Of a stretch of DNA of 64,000 nt, positions 17,942-26,345 are shown piece by piece. The stretch is from assembly GCF_021284765.1 (NCBI RefSeq), contig NZ_CP089924.1:62001-126000 (forward strand), in the 5' to 3' direction. Position numbers and translations under genes: made by a program. The notes beneath the pieces were generated by a model. It ran no database searches, had not been told where the DNA came from, and was given only the letters and a program-made list of their open reading frames with translations. Within the stretch, counting starts at the first letter, position 1; every line of letters begins with the position of its first letter. The stretch comes from Lysobacter sp. 5GHs7-4 (GTDB lineage Bacteria > Pseudomonadota > Gammaproteobacteria > Xanthomonadales > Xanthomonadaceae).

Positions 17942-18373
17942 TCAGTCCGGGCGCAGCATCACCGCGGCGCGGCCGGACGCCAGCAACACGCCCTGGTGAT
18001 GCAGGGCGAACTCGTACTGCCAGCTGTCGCCGGCGTCGATGAGCTTGCGCGCCCGCGCTTGGATCGCGCCGGGCAGGTCGTCGATGCGCGCCAGGTGCAA
18101 TTCGACGCCGCGCAGCGCCACCAGCAGGCCCGGACGCGCGGCCTCCCCGGCCGCTTGCGCGAGCAGGCCGCCGTGCACCGCCATCGCCTGCGCGCCGTAT
18201 TCGCACAGGTGCACCGCGCGTAGTCGCCCGTCGCTGCGCAACGGATGCGCGGGGTCGCGGTGGCCGTGGCCGCGCAGCGCGATGCTGTCCGCATCCCAGT
18301 CCAACACCTCTTCCCACAGGCACATCAGGCCCTGGTGCGGGATCAGCGCGGCGATGTCCTCACGCCGCCGCAT
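17942..18373 (-). CDS. ApeP-like 3-hydroxyacyl-ACP dehydratase (hotdog fold)
   Basis: 143 residues. It has the hotdog dehydratase layout of the ApeP group: IPHQGLMCLWEEVLDWD near the N-terminus, with the catalytic-type His13, and LCEYGAQAMAVHGGL at the central helix. One of two dehydratases in the cluster; in characterised aryl polyene systems ApeI and ApeP form a heterodimer that removes water from the 3-hydroxyacyl-ACP. It overlaps the MMPL gene by 14 nt, which supports co-translation. Confidence 0.82.
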   Translation of the reverse strand: MRRREDIAALIPHQGLMCLWEEVLDWDADSIALRGHGHRDPAHPLRSDGRLRAVHLCEYGAQAMAVHGGLLAQAAGEAARPGLLVALRGVELHLARIDDLPGAIQARARKLIDAGDSWQYEFALHHQGVLLASGRAAVMLRPD

Positions 18374-20705
18374 CGTCGCCCTCGCGCATCGAAGCCGGCT
18401 CGCGCACGATCAACAGCGCCAGCACGAAATTGAACGCCACGCCCAGCGCCACCGTGGCGCCGATCGCGCGCAGCACCGGAATCGACGACGACGCCAGCAG
18501 CGCGAACACCAGCAGCGTGGTCAGGCTGCAGACGATCACCGCATGCAGGGTGCGCAGCTGCTCGGCGTAATCGTCGCCGGCATGATCGAAGAACAGCGCG
18601 TAGTCCAGGCCCAGGCCCGCCGCCAGGATCAGCGCGACCAGGTGGAACAGGTTGAGTTCGACGCCGAGCCCGCGCAGCACCGCCAGGATCAGCAGCGTGG
18701 TCAGCGCCATCGGCGCCAGCACGCGCAGCACGCGCCGCGGCGAACGCAGCGCGAACCACACCGTCGCCGCCAGCAGCACCGCCGCCAGGCCCAGCGCCAG
18801 CAGCACGCGTCCGCGGTAGGCGGCGACCAGCGATTCGGAAGCCTGCTTGAGGTCCAGCAATTGCGCGCCGTGGGCGCCGGCGACGCGCGCGACCGCGGCC
18901 GGATCCTCCAGCCCACTCAGCGACACCAGCGCGGTAGCGTGGCCGGGACGCTGCAGCAACAAACCGGCGACGCTGGCCGCCAGCGGCGTGCCGTCCAGGT
19001 CGGCCGGAATCAGCGGCGGGGCCTGGCGCGCGGCGGCGACGTCGGCGCCGAAACCGGCGAAGGCGTCGGCGCGGAACGGACTGTCGGCCACCGCCGTGGC
19101 CAGCGCCGCGTCCAGCGTGGCCGCGCCGGGCAGCTTGATCTGACGCGCGCGCTGGGTGGCCGCGCTGGGCAGGTAACGCGCGGCCAGGTCGTAGCCGCCG
19201 ATCGCGCCTTGCGCGCGCAAACCTTGCAAGGCCGGCATCAACCGTTCCGACGCGCGCAGCGCGGCTTCGGCGTCACCAGCTTCCAGCGCGATCACGTAAC
19301 GCACGTCGGGCGCGCCGAGTTCGCCGCGCAGCTGCGCGTCGCGCGCGAGCGCATCGGCGGGCACCGGCGTGAGCTTGGCCAGATCGTTCTGCCAGAACGG
19401 CCCCGGCGCCAGCCAGGTCACGCCCAGCGCGAGCGCGGCCAGCACCAGCATCGCCGGCGCGCGCAAACGCGGCAGGCGCGCCAGCGCCCGCCACGCGCGC
19501 GCCAGCGCGGCCGATCCGGCGGCGTCGCGCGGCGCGGGATCGATCAGCGCCGGCAACACGAAGCGCGTGGTCAGCGCGGCCGTGCCCAGGCCGACGATGG
19601 TGAACACCGCCAACTGCTGCAGGCCGTCCACCCCGGACACCATGAAGGTCAGGTAGGCGATGCAGGTCGAGGCCACGCCGGTGCCCAGCGTCGGCCACAG
19701 CGCGCGCGCGCTGGCCCAGGGCGACAGGCCCGGCCGCTGATGGCTGAACAGGTGGATCGGATAATCCTGCGCCACGCCGATCAGGGTGAAGCCGAACGCG
19801 ACGGTGATGCCGTGCACGCCGTCGAAGGCCAACGCGACCGCGCCCAGGCCGGCCAGGCCGGCGCTGGCCAGCGGCAGGCCGCCCAGCAGCGGCGCCTTCC
19901 AGCTGCGATAGGCCAGCCACAGCAGCAGCACGAACACCAGGCTGTCGATGGTGCCGATCAGGCTGGCCTCGCGCGCGGTGCGGCCGCCGATCTCGACCGA
20001 GAACGCGCCCGGCCCGCTCAGCGTCAGCTGCGATTTGGACGCGCCGCGCGCCTGCGCGAACGCGGCGCGGATTGCATCCACCGCGGCCTGCTGGCCGGTG
20101 GGATCGAAGCCCGCCGCGCGCGTTTCCAGCGCCAGCAGCGCCTCGCGGCCGGCGCGGTCGAACCACACGCCGTGCAAACGCTGCGGCGCGTTCGCCGGCT
20201 GCCAGGCCTCGGCCAGCTTCAGGGTTTCCAGGGTCGGGTCGCTGGGCAGCAAGGGTTCGAGCATCGCCGAGGCCGGCGAGCCCAGATCCTGCACGCGCGC
20301 CTGCAATTCATCGCTCAGGTAGGCCGCGTCGAAGGCCTGCGTGTCCAGCGTCGGCGACAGCAGATAGCGATACGGGCGCAGGCGTTCGGGAATCGCGTCC
20401 AGGCCCAGGTCGGCGCCGTTGGCGACCAACTTGAATTCCGCTTTCGCCGCCAGCGCGCGGCGCATCGCCTCCGATTGCGCGGCCAGCGCCTGCGGCGTGT
20501 CGCCCGACAGCGCGACCAGCAACAGACGCGAGCCCGGCCCCTCGCCCAGCTCGTCGATCAACAGCTTCTGCGCGGGCGTGCGCGCGCTGGGCATGAAGCG
20601 GCGCAGATCGCCGCTGAGCTGCAGATGCTGGCTGATCGCCCAAGCGCCGAGCGCGAGCGCGGCCAGCCACAGCAGGGCCAGGCCCAGACGACGCGCTGGC
20701 GTCAT
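18360..20705 (-). CDS. MMPL/RND-type exporter of the pigment cluster
   Basis: 781 residues from ATG 20705. Two repeats of the MMPL design: an N-terminal helix, a large periplasmic loop (about residues 40-245), a block of five to six helices, then a second helix-loop-helix block. The transmembrane Asp motifs are VAQDYPIHLFSH in the first half and LGLDYALFFDHAGD in the second. Such exporters occur in all aryl polyene clusters and probably move the finished lipid-linked polyene from the inner membrane, together with the LolA-like protein. The start overlaps the stop of the LolA-like gene (ATGA). Confidence 0.85.
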   Translation of the reverse strand: MTPARRLGLALLWLAALALGAWAISQHLQLSGDLRRFMPSARTPAQKLLIDELGEGPGSRLLLVALSGDTPQALAAQSEAMRRALAAKAEFKLVANGADLGLDAIPERLRPYRYLLSPTLDTQAFDAAYLSDELQARVQDLGSPASAMLEPLLPSDPTLETLKLAEAWQPANAPQRLHGVWFDRAGREALLALETRAAGFDPTGQQAAVDAIRAAFAQARGASKSQLTLSGPGAFSVEIGGRTAREASLIGTIDSLVFVLLLWLAYRSWKAPLLGGLPLASAGLAGLGAVALAFDGVHGITVAFGFTLIGVAQDYPIHLFSHQRPGLSPWASARALWPTLGTGVASTCIAYLTFMVSGVDGLQQLAVFTIVGLGTAALTTRFVLPALIDPAPRDAAGSAALARAWRALARLPRLRAPAMLVLAALALGVTWLAPGPFWQNDLAKLTPVPADALARDAQLRGELGAPDVRYVIALEAGDAEAALRASERLMPALQGLRAQGAIGGYDLAARYLPSAATQRARQIKLPGAATLDAALATAVADSPFRADAFAGFGADVAAARQAPPLIPADLDGTPLAASVAGLLLQRPGHATALVSLSGLEDPAAVARVAGAHGAQLLDLKQASESLVAAYRGRVLLALGLAAVLLAATVWFALRSPRRVLRVLAPMALTTLLILAVLRGLGVELNLFHLVALILAAGLGLDYALFFDHAGDDYAEQLRTLHAVIVCSLTTLLVFALLASSSIPVLRAIGATVALGVAFNFVLALLIVREPASMREGDDAAA

Positions 20706-21478
20706 CGCGGCGCTGTGCCGTGGCCGCGGCACAGCGCGGCGAGCTGGCTGGCGTCGGTGACGGCGGCCGCCTCACGCGCGGCGCCGGCCAGCAGCGTGCG
20801 CTGCAACTCGATCGCGCCGCTGGCGTCCGAACGCGCCGGACGCGCCTCGATGCAGCGCAGCTCGGCGCCGCGGCCGCGCAGGGTGATGCCCTGCAGCTTG
20901 GCCGCGACCGCGTTGCTGCGCGGGGTCAGCGTCATCGTCCACTGCTGGCGCGTGCCTTCGGCGACGACGTGGTACTGCTGCTCCAGGCGCTTGCGGTCGC
21001 CGGCCAGCAGGGCGCCGAAGCTGGCCTGCAGGCCGGCCAGTTCCGGCGCGCGCGACAGCGAGAACGTGCGCGCGGCCTTGCCGGCGCGCTGGATCTTCAC
21101 TTCGCCGGCGCGGATGGTGGTGGTCTCGACGTAAGGCGCGCGCACGTCGCGTATCAGGGTGTCGTCCTCCAGGCGCTGGTACTCGCCGCTCAGGCGCAGC
21201 GGCGCCTTGAGCAGGGCCGAGCCGCGGATCTCGACGAAGGCGGTGCGCATGCTGGCCGGTTGCGCCAGCCGCGCCAGGATCCAGTCCGGGTCCACCGCCG
21301 CGGCGGGCGCGGCGCCCGCGGCCGGCTCAGGCGGAGCGGCGCTCAGCGAGCCGGCGGCGCAGGCCAGCGCCAGCGCCCAGGCCCAGCGGCGCGGCCGGAT
21401 CGTCGTGGGCGAGGCCGGCGCCGCCGCCCTGCGCGTGGCTGTCGGAAGCTGTGCTGTCTTGGACCGCGTCATCGGCAT
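20702..21478 (-). CDS. LolA-like outer-membrane lipoprotein carrier of the pigment cluster
   Basis: 258 residues. After an unusually long N-terminal region comes a signal-like segment (WAWALALACAAGSLSA) and then a LolA-type half-barrel: ARLAQPASMRTAFVEIRGSALLKAPLRLSGEYQRL, and later RKRLEQQYHVVAEG. LolA-like proteins in these clusters are thought to carry the hydrophobic pigment across the periplasm. The first 152 nt of this gene overlap the 3' end of the acyltransferase gene in another frame; no later in-frame start would keep the signal peptide. Confidence 0.78.
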   Translation of the reverse strand: MPMTRSKTAQLPTATRRAAAPASPTTIRPRRWAWALALACAAGSLSAAPPEPAAGAAPAAAVDPDWILARLAQPASMRTAFVEIRGSALLKAPLRLSGEYQRLEDDTLIRDVRAPYVETTTIRAGEVKIQRAGKAARTFSLSRAPELAGLQASFGALLAGDRKRLEQQYHVVAEGTRQQWTMTLTPRSNAVAAKLQGITLRGRGAELRCIEARPARSDASGAIELQRTLLAGAAREAAAVTDASQLAALCRGHGTAPR

Positions 21479-22367
21479 GCCAGAAGTCGTAGAAGTTGAA
21501 CCAGTTGTAGGGCGCGTCGCAGGCGTGGTGCTGCAGGCGCGCGGCGTAGGCTTCGATCTGCGTCGCCAGCACCCGCGCCCGATCCTGGCGCGCGATCGCC
21601 GATCCGTCGCTGAACGGCTCGAACACCAGATCGTAGCGGGCGCCGCCGCGGTACAGACCGAAGGCCAGCATCACCGGCGCTTTCAACGTCGCCGCGACCA
21701 GCCACGGCGCCAGCGGGAACGGCGCCGGCGCGCCCAGGAACGGCGTGCGCAGCCAGGGCTCGCCCGGCCGCGCGCGATCGACCAGCAGGGCCACCAGCGC
21801 GCCCTCGTCCAGGGCCTGCTTCACCGCCAGCACGATCGACGGACCGTCCTGGCCGGCATCGATCACGCCGGCGGCGATGCGCGGGTCCAGCGAGTCCAGC
21901 AGTTGGGTCATCGCCGGGTTGTGCGAACGGTCGAACACCACCCGCACCTGCACCTCCGGCGCGCTGCGCGCGAGCACGCGCAGGGCCTCGAAGCTGCCCA
22001 GGTGGGAACCGAAGATCAGCGCGCCGCCGCGCCCGTGCTGCGCGCGCAGCGCGTCCAGCCCGCTCACGCGCACGTCGAAGTAATGCATCTGCCCGCCGAG
22101 CATGAACAAGCGGTCCAGGATGGTCGCGGCGAAGGTGTGGATGTGGCGCGCGATCTCCAACAGCCCCGGCCGGCGGCCCAGCGCGCGCGTCAGGTAGGCG
22201 CGCGAGGCACGCCGTTCCGGGCCGCGCACCAGCACGAAGTAGGCGGTGATCGGATACAGGCACAGCCGCGCCAGGCCGCGCCCGCCGCAGCGCGCGATCA
22301 GCCGCAGCAGCCGCAGCGCGAACGGGCTGCCGCCCTCCGGGCGCTGCTTCCAGTGTTCGCCGCTCAT
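21327..22367 (-). CDS. LpxL-like lysophospholipid acyltransferase of the pigment cluster
   Basis: 346 residues. LPLAT family with the catalytic H-x4-E (GSHLGSFEALR, H122 and E127) and a membrane-associated N-terminal helix. Aryl polyene clusters contain such an acyltransferase that probably joins the polyene to a lipid or sugar-lipid for membrane anchoring. The last 50 residues are low in complexity and overlap the LolA-like gene. The start overlaps the stop of the dehydratase gene by 4 nt. Confidence 0.82.
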   Translation of the reverse strand: MSGEHWKQRPEGGSPFALRLLRLIARCGGRGLARLCLYPITAYFVLVRGPERRASRAYLTRALGRRPGLLEIARHIHTFAATILDRLFMLGGQMHYFDVRVSGLDALRAQHGRGGALIFGSHLGSFEALRVLARSAPEVQVRVVFDRSHNPAMTQLLDSLDPRIAAGVIDAGQDGPSIVLAVKQALDEGALVALLVDRARPGEPWLRTPFLGAPAPFPLAPWLVAATLKAPVMLAFGLYRGGARYDLVFEPFSDGSAIARQDRARVLATQIEAYAARLQHHACDAPYNWFNFYDFWHADDAVQDSTASDSHAQGGGAGLAHDDPAAPLGLGAGAGLRRRLAERRSA

Positions 22368-22660
22368 GCCGGCGCGTCCGCGACGACTTCGCCGCTGGCC
22401 AACAGGGCGTCGCCATGCAGCACGCGGAACCGCCAGCGCGGCGCGGCGCCGTCCAGCGCGTCGAGTTCGATGCGCGCGGTCTGCTCCGGCAGCAGGGGCT
22501 GGGCGAACTTCACCTGCGGCAAGCGCAGTCCCGCCAGCGGCCCGTGCGCGGCCTCGATCGCGTCCAGCACGCGGTCCAGCACGACCACGCCCGGCACCAC
22601 CGGCCGGCCGGGGAAATGCCCGGGCAAGCTGGGATGATCGGCGGCGATGCGGAATTCCAT
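22364..22660 (-). CDS. ApeI/FabZ-like 3-hydroxyacyl-ACP dehydratase
   Basis: 98 residues, a minimal hotdog domain with the FabA/FabZ signature HFPGRPVVPGVVVLDRVLDA, where His15 is the catalytic residue, and VKFAQPLLPEQ. It is shorter than FabZ but about the size of ApeI. It should dehydrate 3-hydroxyacyl-ACP intermediates to build the conjugated double bonds, probably with the ApeP-like subunit encoded at 17942-18373. It is translationally coupled to the acyltransferase. Confidence 0.82.
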   Translation of the reverse strand: MEFRIAADHPSLPGHFPGRPVVPGVVVLDRVLDAIEAAHGPLAGLRLPQVKFAQPLLPEQTARIELDALDGAAPRWRFRVLHGDALLASGEVVADAPA

Positions 22661-22730
22661 GCGGACGGGCTGAGCGACGGTCGCGGCGGCGGAGCCACAG
22701 GATAACCGCGTCGCTATGCCGATCCTGGCT

Positions 22731-23435
22731 TCAATCGAACAGGCTGCGCCAGAACGCCGGGCCCAGCGCGCCCATGCGGCGCAGGAAGTCCCAGAAGTTG
22801 CGGTAGGGGCGATCGGTGAACACGCGCTTGCGGTACAGGTACTCGCCGACGAAGAAGCCGCCGACGATGCCGTAGTTGAGCAGGTTGGCGAACCACGACC
22901 ACTGCTCCTGGCTGATCGACACCGGCGGGATCTGGCCCAGCCGCGCCAGCACGCCGCCGGGCACGGCGATCATCGCCAGCACCGCATTGGCCAGCGCCAG
23001 GCCGCCCAGCAGCCAGGCCCAGATCGCGGTCAGGCGGCGCGAGTACTGGTAGACGTCGGCCGGCAGCCGGCTGGGTTCGCAGGCGTCCAGGGCCGCGACG
23101 ATGCGGGTGATCAGGCCCTCGCGCGGCGCGCGCAGGCTGCGCGCGAACCACCAGGCCAGGGCGCCGGTGAACAGCACCGGCGGGGTCAGCAGCAACAGCT
23201 GCGGATAGGGGGTGTGGACGATCGCGGCCAAGCCGGCCACGATCGCGGCGAACACCAGCCAGGCGCTCAGGCGCAGGTGCAGCAGGGCCTCGATCTGCAC
23301 CAGCAGGGCCAGGTCGATCAGGGCGATCGCCGCCGGCCAGCCGCCGCCGTCGTGGCTGGCCCAGTGCGCGAGCAAGGGGTAGGCGATCGCCAGCAGCAGG
23401 CGCAGCACGGCGCCGGTCATGCGCGCGGCGTCCAT
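22731..23435 (-). CDS. COG4648-type multi-spanning membrane protein of the pigment cluster
   Basis: 234 residues with about six hydrophobic helices (for example LLLAIAYPLLAHWA, LSAWLVFAAIVAGLAAIV, LLLLTPPVLFTGALAWWF) and a conserved-looking C-terminal motif VGEYLYRKRVFTDRPYRNF. This matches the COG4648 membrane proteins regularly found in aryl polyene clusters, sometimes misnamed ketosynthase. No catalytic motif is visible; the role is unknown, possibly in membrane assembly of the pigment. It is 67 nt downstream of the ACP gene. Confidence 0.75.
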   Translation of the reverse strand: MDAARMTGAVLRLLLAIAYPLLAHWASHDGGGWPAAIALIDLALLVQIEALLHLRLSAWLVFAAIVAGLAAIVHTPYPQLLLLTPPVLFTGALAWWFARSLRAPREGLITRIVAALDACEPSRLPADVYQYSRRLTAIWAWLLGGLALANAVLAMIAVPGGVLARLGQIPPVSISQEQWSWFANLLNYGIVGGFFVGEYLYRKRVFTDRPYRNFWDFLRRMGALGPAFWRSLFD

Positions 23436-23502
23436 GGACGGGGCAGCTCTGGGCAGGGCGTGCGCGGGCAGCGGCCGCGCGACCGGCCGGGCGCGGGCGC
23501 GC

Positions 23503-23772
23503 TCAGCTGGTGCGGTTCCGTTCGATATGCGCCGACAGCGCGCGCAGCGAGGCGAAGATGCGGCGGTTCTCGTCGCTGTCCGAGCGCAGCTGGAAGCCGT
23601 AGCGCTTGGACACCACCAGGGCCAGTTCCAGGGCGTCGATCGAGTCCAGGCCCAGGCCTTCCCCGAACAGGGCCGCCTCGGGCGCGATCGCGGCCGGGTC
23701 GACGTCTTCCAGGTTCAGGGTTTCGACCAGGAGCTGGGCGAGCTCGTGTTCGGCGGGGCTCAGTTCGGACAT
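23503..23772 (-). CDS. Acyl carrier protein of the aryl polyene/xanthomonadin pathway
   Basis: 89 residues from ATG 23772. Four-helix ACP with the phosphopantetheine site GLGLDSIDALEL (Ser44), followed by an acidic helix-III region. It would carry the 3-hydroxybenzoyl starter and the growing polyene. Only one ACP is present, as I recall for xanthomonadin (XanC) and unlike the two ACPs of E. coli-type clusters. It is the first gene of the long reverse operon and faces the halogenase gene across a 136-bp gap with a perfect palindrome. Confidence 0.88.
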   Translation of the reverse strand: MSELSPAEHELAQLLVETLNLEDVDPAAIAPEAALFGEGLGLDSIDALELALVVSKRYGFQLRSDSDENRRIFASLRALSAHIERNRTS

Positions 23773-23833
23773 CGGGACGATCCAACGGCGGGCGGCAAGG
23801 TGCGCCACGATCCGGCATCGGGCGGCCGCGCGC

Positions 23834-23857
23834 AACCGTCCCAGCGCTGGGACGGTT
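23834..23857. promoter_or_regulatory. Perfect 24-bp palindrome in the divergent pigment promoter region
   Basis: The half-site AACCGTCCCAGC (23834-23845) is followed at once by its exact complement (23846-23857). It lies 62 bp upstream of the ACP start and 51 bp upstream of the halogenase start, the right place for a dimeric regulator controlling both operons. A possible -10 box TATCAT occurs at 23897-23902 for the halogenase gene. Confidence 0.6.
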
Positions 23858-23908
23858 TGGGCGCCCGGATCCGGACAGCGATCACGGACGGCGAGCTATC
23901 ATTCGCCG

Positions 23909-25300
23909 ATGAGCTCAACGATTCCCGCGTCCGGCCCCGCCGACGCCCACCCGGACGCAAACCTGAACGGCCCTGCCGCCGGCTCCGACCTCAGCCCCGA
24001 CGTGCTGGTCATCGGCGGCGGCCCCGCCGGCACCACCGCCGCGACCCTGCTGGCGCGCAAGGGCTGGAAGGTGCTGCTGCTGGAAAAGGACGCGCACCCG
24101 CGCTTCCACATCGGCGAGTCGCTGCTGCCGATGAACCTGCCCATCCTCGAGCGTCTGGGCGTGCTGGACCAGGTCAAGGCGATCGGCACCCACAAGCCGG
24201 GCGCCGAGTTTCCGATCGACGAACGCAACTACAACACCTTCCGCTTCGAGCGCGCGCTGAACCCGAAGTTCGGCTACGCCTACCAGGTCAAGCGCGAGGA
24301 ATTCGACCAGCTGCTGTTCCGCAATGCCCAGGCCAACGGCGTGGACGCGCGCGAGCGGGTCAAGGTGGAGAAGGTCGAATTCGGCGCCGACGGCCGCCCC
24401 AGCGTGGTCCATGCGCGCGACGCCGACGGCGCCGCGCTGACCGTGCGCCCGCGCTACGTGGTCGACGGCAGCGGCCGCGATGCGTTCTTCGGCAGCCAGC
24501 TCAAGCTCAAGCGCAAGAACCCGCTGCACCAGTCGGCGGCGATCTTCAGCCACTTCACCGGCGTCGAACGCCGCGACGGCGAGGACGCCGGCAACATCAC
24601 CGTGCAGCGTTTCGCGCACGGCTGGATGTGGCTGATCCCGCTGCAGAAGGACGTGATGAGCGTCGGCGCGGTGTGCTTCCCCGAATACCTCAAGCAGCGC
24701 CGCGGCGAGACCGAAGCGTTCCTGATGAAGACCCTGGAGTCCGAGCCGCAGGTGTGGGCGCGCATGCAAGGCGCGCAACGCGTCGGCGCGGTCCATGTCA
24801 CCGGCAACTATTCCTACACCTGCACGCAGATGACCGGCCCGGGCTGGGTGATGGTCGGCGACGCCTACGCCTTCGTCGATCCGGTGTTCTCCTCCGGCGT
24901 GTACCTGGGCATGAACAGCGGCGAGCAGGCGGCCGAGGTGGTCGACGGCGCGCTGCGCGATCCTTCGCGCGAGGCGGCGCTGCAGGCGGCGATGGTCAAG
25001 CGCCTCAAGCGCGGCCTCAAGCACTTCCAGTGGTTCATCTACCGCTTCACCACGCCGGTGATGCGCACCTTGTTCAGCGCGCCGCGCAACTACTGGCAGG
25101 TCGAGCAGGCGGTGATCTCGATGCTGGCCGGCGACGTGTTCGACAACCCGGCGGTGCTGCGCCGCCTGCGCATGTTCCGCTTCATCTACGCGATGACCGC
25201 GCTGCGCATGGCGCCGGAGGCGCTGCGCGGCTGGCTGCGGCGCAAGCGGCAGGTCGGGGTCGATTTCCGCGGCGACACGCTGCAGCAGGGCAACCCGTGA
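23909..25300 (+). CDS. FAD-dependent halogenase/oxidoreductase of the pigment cluster
   Basis: 463 residues. Rossmann motif VLVIGGGPAGTTAATLLARKG at about residues 33-52, then FHIGESLLP, and the FAD-binding GWVMVGDAYAFVDPVFSSGV near residue 315. W239-M-W-L-I-P244 fits the W-x-W-x-I-P signature of FADH2-dependent halogenases, so it is more likely a halogenase than a geranylgeranyl-reductase-type enzyme. Xanthomonadins can be brominated on the aryl ring, which such an enzyme would explain. It overlaps the next gene (GTGA) and is divergent from the ACP operon. Confidence 0.85.
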   Translation: MSSTIPASGPADAHPDANLNGPAAGSDLSPDVLVIGGGPAGTTAATLLARKGWKVLLLEKDAHPRFHIGESLLPMNLPILERLGVLDQVKAIGTHKPGAEFPIDERNYNTFRFERALNPKFGYAYQVKREEFDQLLFRNAQANGVDARERVKVEKVEFGADGRPSVVHARDADGAALTVRPRYVVDGSGRDAFFGSQLKLKRKNPLHQSAAIFSHFTGVERRDGEDAGNITVQRFAHGWMWLIPLQKDVMSVGAVCFPEYLKQRRGETEAFLMKTLESEPQVWARMQGAQRVGAVHVTGNYSYTCTQMTGPGWVMVGDAYAFVDPVFSSGVYLGMNSGEQAAEVVDGALRDPSREAALQAAMVKRLKRGLKHFQWFIYRFTTPVMRTLFSAPRNYWQVEQAVISMLAGDVFDNPAVLRRLRMFRFIYAMTALRMAPEALRGWLRRKRQVGVDFRGDTLQQGNP

Positions 25301-26316
25301 GCGCGGCCGCTACCGTGCTGGCGTCCAGCCCGCGCTACAGCGTCGATTACAGCGGCGCCGACCCGGCCAGCATCCTGGCCGGCGACGACGTGCTGGCGGT
25401 GTTCGGCTTCGGCGCCGATGCGCCGCATCACGACGATCCGCGCTACCTGCGCGTGGCGCTGGAACCCTTCGGCGAGCCGCGCCTGGAAGTCTGGCGCGGC
25501 TCGGCGCCGGTGGCCTGCGGCCGCGACGGCGACCTGGTCTGGGCCGAGGACGGCGCGCTGCAGTTCGGCGCGATGGAGATCGACGAACCGCCGGGCGTCA
25601 ACGTCAACGACGGCATCGGCGCGGCGGCGGAGACCATCTACGCGCGCATGACGCAGTTCACCCGCGAGCGCGGCTACCCGCACCTGCTGCGGATCTGGAA
25701 CTACCTCGACGGCATCACCGTCGGCCAGGGCGATGCCGAACGCTACCGCGTGTTCTGCGTCGGCCGCGCGGCCGGCCTGGGCGACTTCGACCCGGCGCAA
25801 TTGCCCGCCGCGACCGCGATCGGCAAGGTCAGCCAGGCCGGCGCGACGCAGCGCCTGCAGGTGTATTGGCTGGCCTCGCGCACGCCCGGCACGCCGCTGG
25901 AAAACCCGCGCCAGGTCAGCGCCTACCGGTATCCGCGTCAGTACGGCCCGCAGCCGCCGAGCTTCGCGCGCGCGATGCTGCCGCCGGCCGGCAGCGCGAT
26001 GCCGCTGCTGCTGTCGGGCACCGCCGCCATCGTCGGCCACGAGTCGCGCCACATCGATTCGGTCGACACCCAGCTCGACGAAACCCTGGCCAACTTCGAC
26101 AGCCTGATCGCCGCGGCGCGCGCGCAACGCCCGTCGCTGCCGGCGCGCTTCGGCCCCGGCGCACGCTTGAAGGTGTACGTGCGCGACAGCGAGGAAGTGC
26201 CGGCGGTGATGGCCGCGCTGGACGCACGCCTGCCCGGCATCGACCGCATCGTGGTGCAGGCCGCGGTCTGCCGCCGCGAACTGCGCGTCGAAATCGACGG
26301 CGTGCACGATCTCTAG
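25297..26316 (+). CDS. xanB2: Chorismatase, XanB2-type hydroxybenzoate synthase
   Basis: 339 residues from GTG 25297, which overlaps the halogenase stop. Chorismatase/FkbO-Hyg5-type protein: VNDGIGAAAETIYARM, LRIWNYLDGI, RYRVFCVGR, ISKV-like AIGKVSQAG, RYPRQYGPQPPSFARA and SGTAAIVGHESRH. XanB2 in Xanthomonas and its Lysobacter counterpart hydrolyse chorismate to 3-hydroxybenzoate (the pigment starter) and 4-hydroxybenzoate (for ubiquinone and, in Lysobacter, antibiotic regulation). This replaces the ammonia-lyase that supplies starters in E. coli/Vibrio-type aryl polyene clusters. REP-like repeats follow the stop codon. Confidence 0.88.
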   Translation: MSAAATVLASSPRYSVDYSGADPASILAGDDVLAVFGFGADAPHHDDPRYLRVALEPFGEPRLEVWRGSAPVACGRDGDLVWAEDGALQFGAMEIDEPPGVNVNDGIGAAAETIYARMTQFTRERGYPHLLRIWNYLDGITVGQGDAERYRVFCVGRAAGLGDFDPAQLPAATAIGKVSQAGATQRLQVYWLASRTPGTPLENPRQVSAYRYPRQYGPQPPSFARAMLPPAGSAMPLLLSGTAAIVGHESRHIDSVDTQLDETLANFDSLIAAARAQRPSLPARFGPGARLKVYVRDSEEVPAVMAALDARLPGIDRIVVQAAVCRRELRVEIDGVHDL

Positions 26317-26345
26317 CTGGGATTCGAGGGTCTAAATTCGGGCTT

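Noticed and set aside
23909-25300. Geranylgeranyl reductase family call
   Set aside because: The FAD motifs fit both, but W-x-W-x-I-P and the pigment context favour a halogenase.
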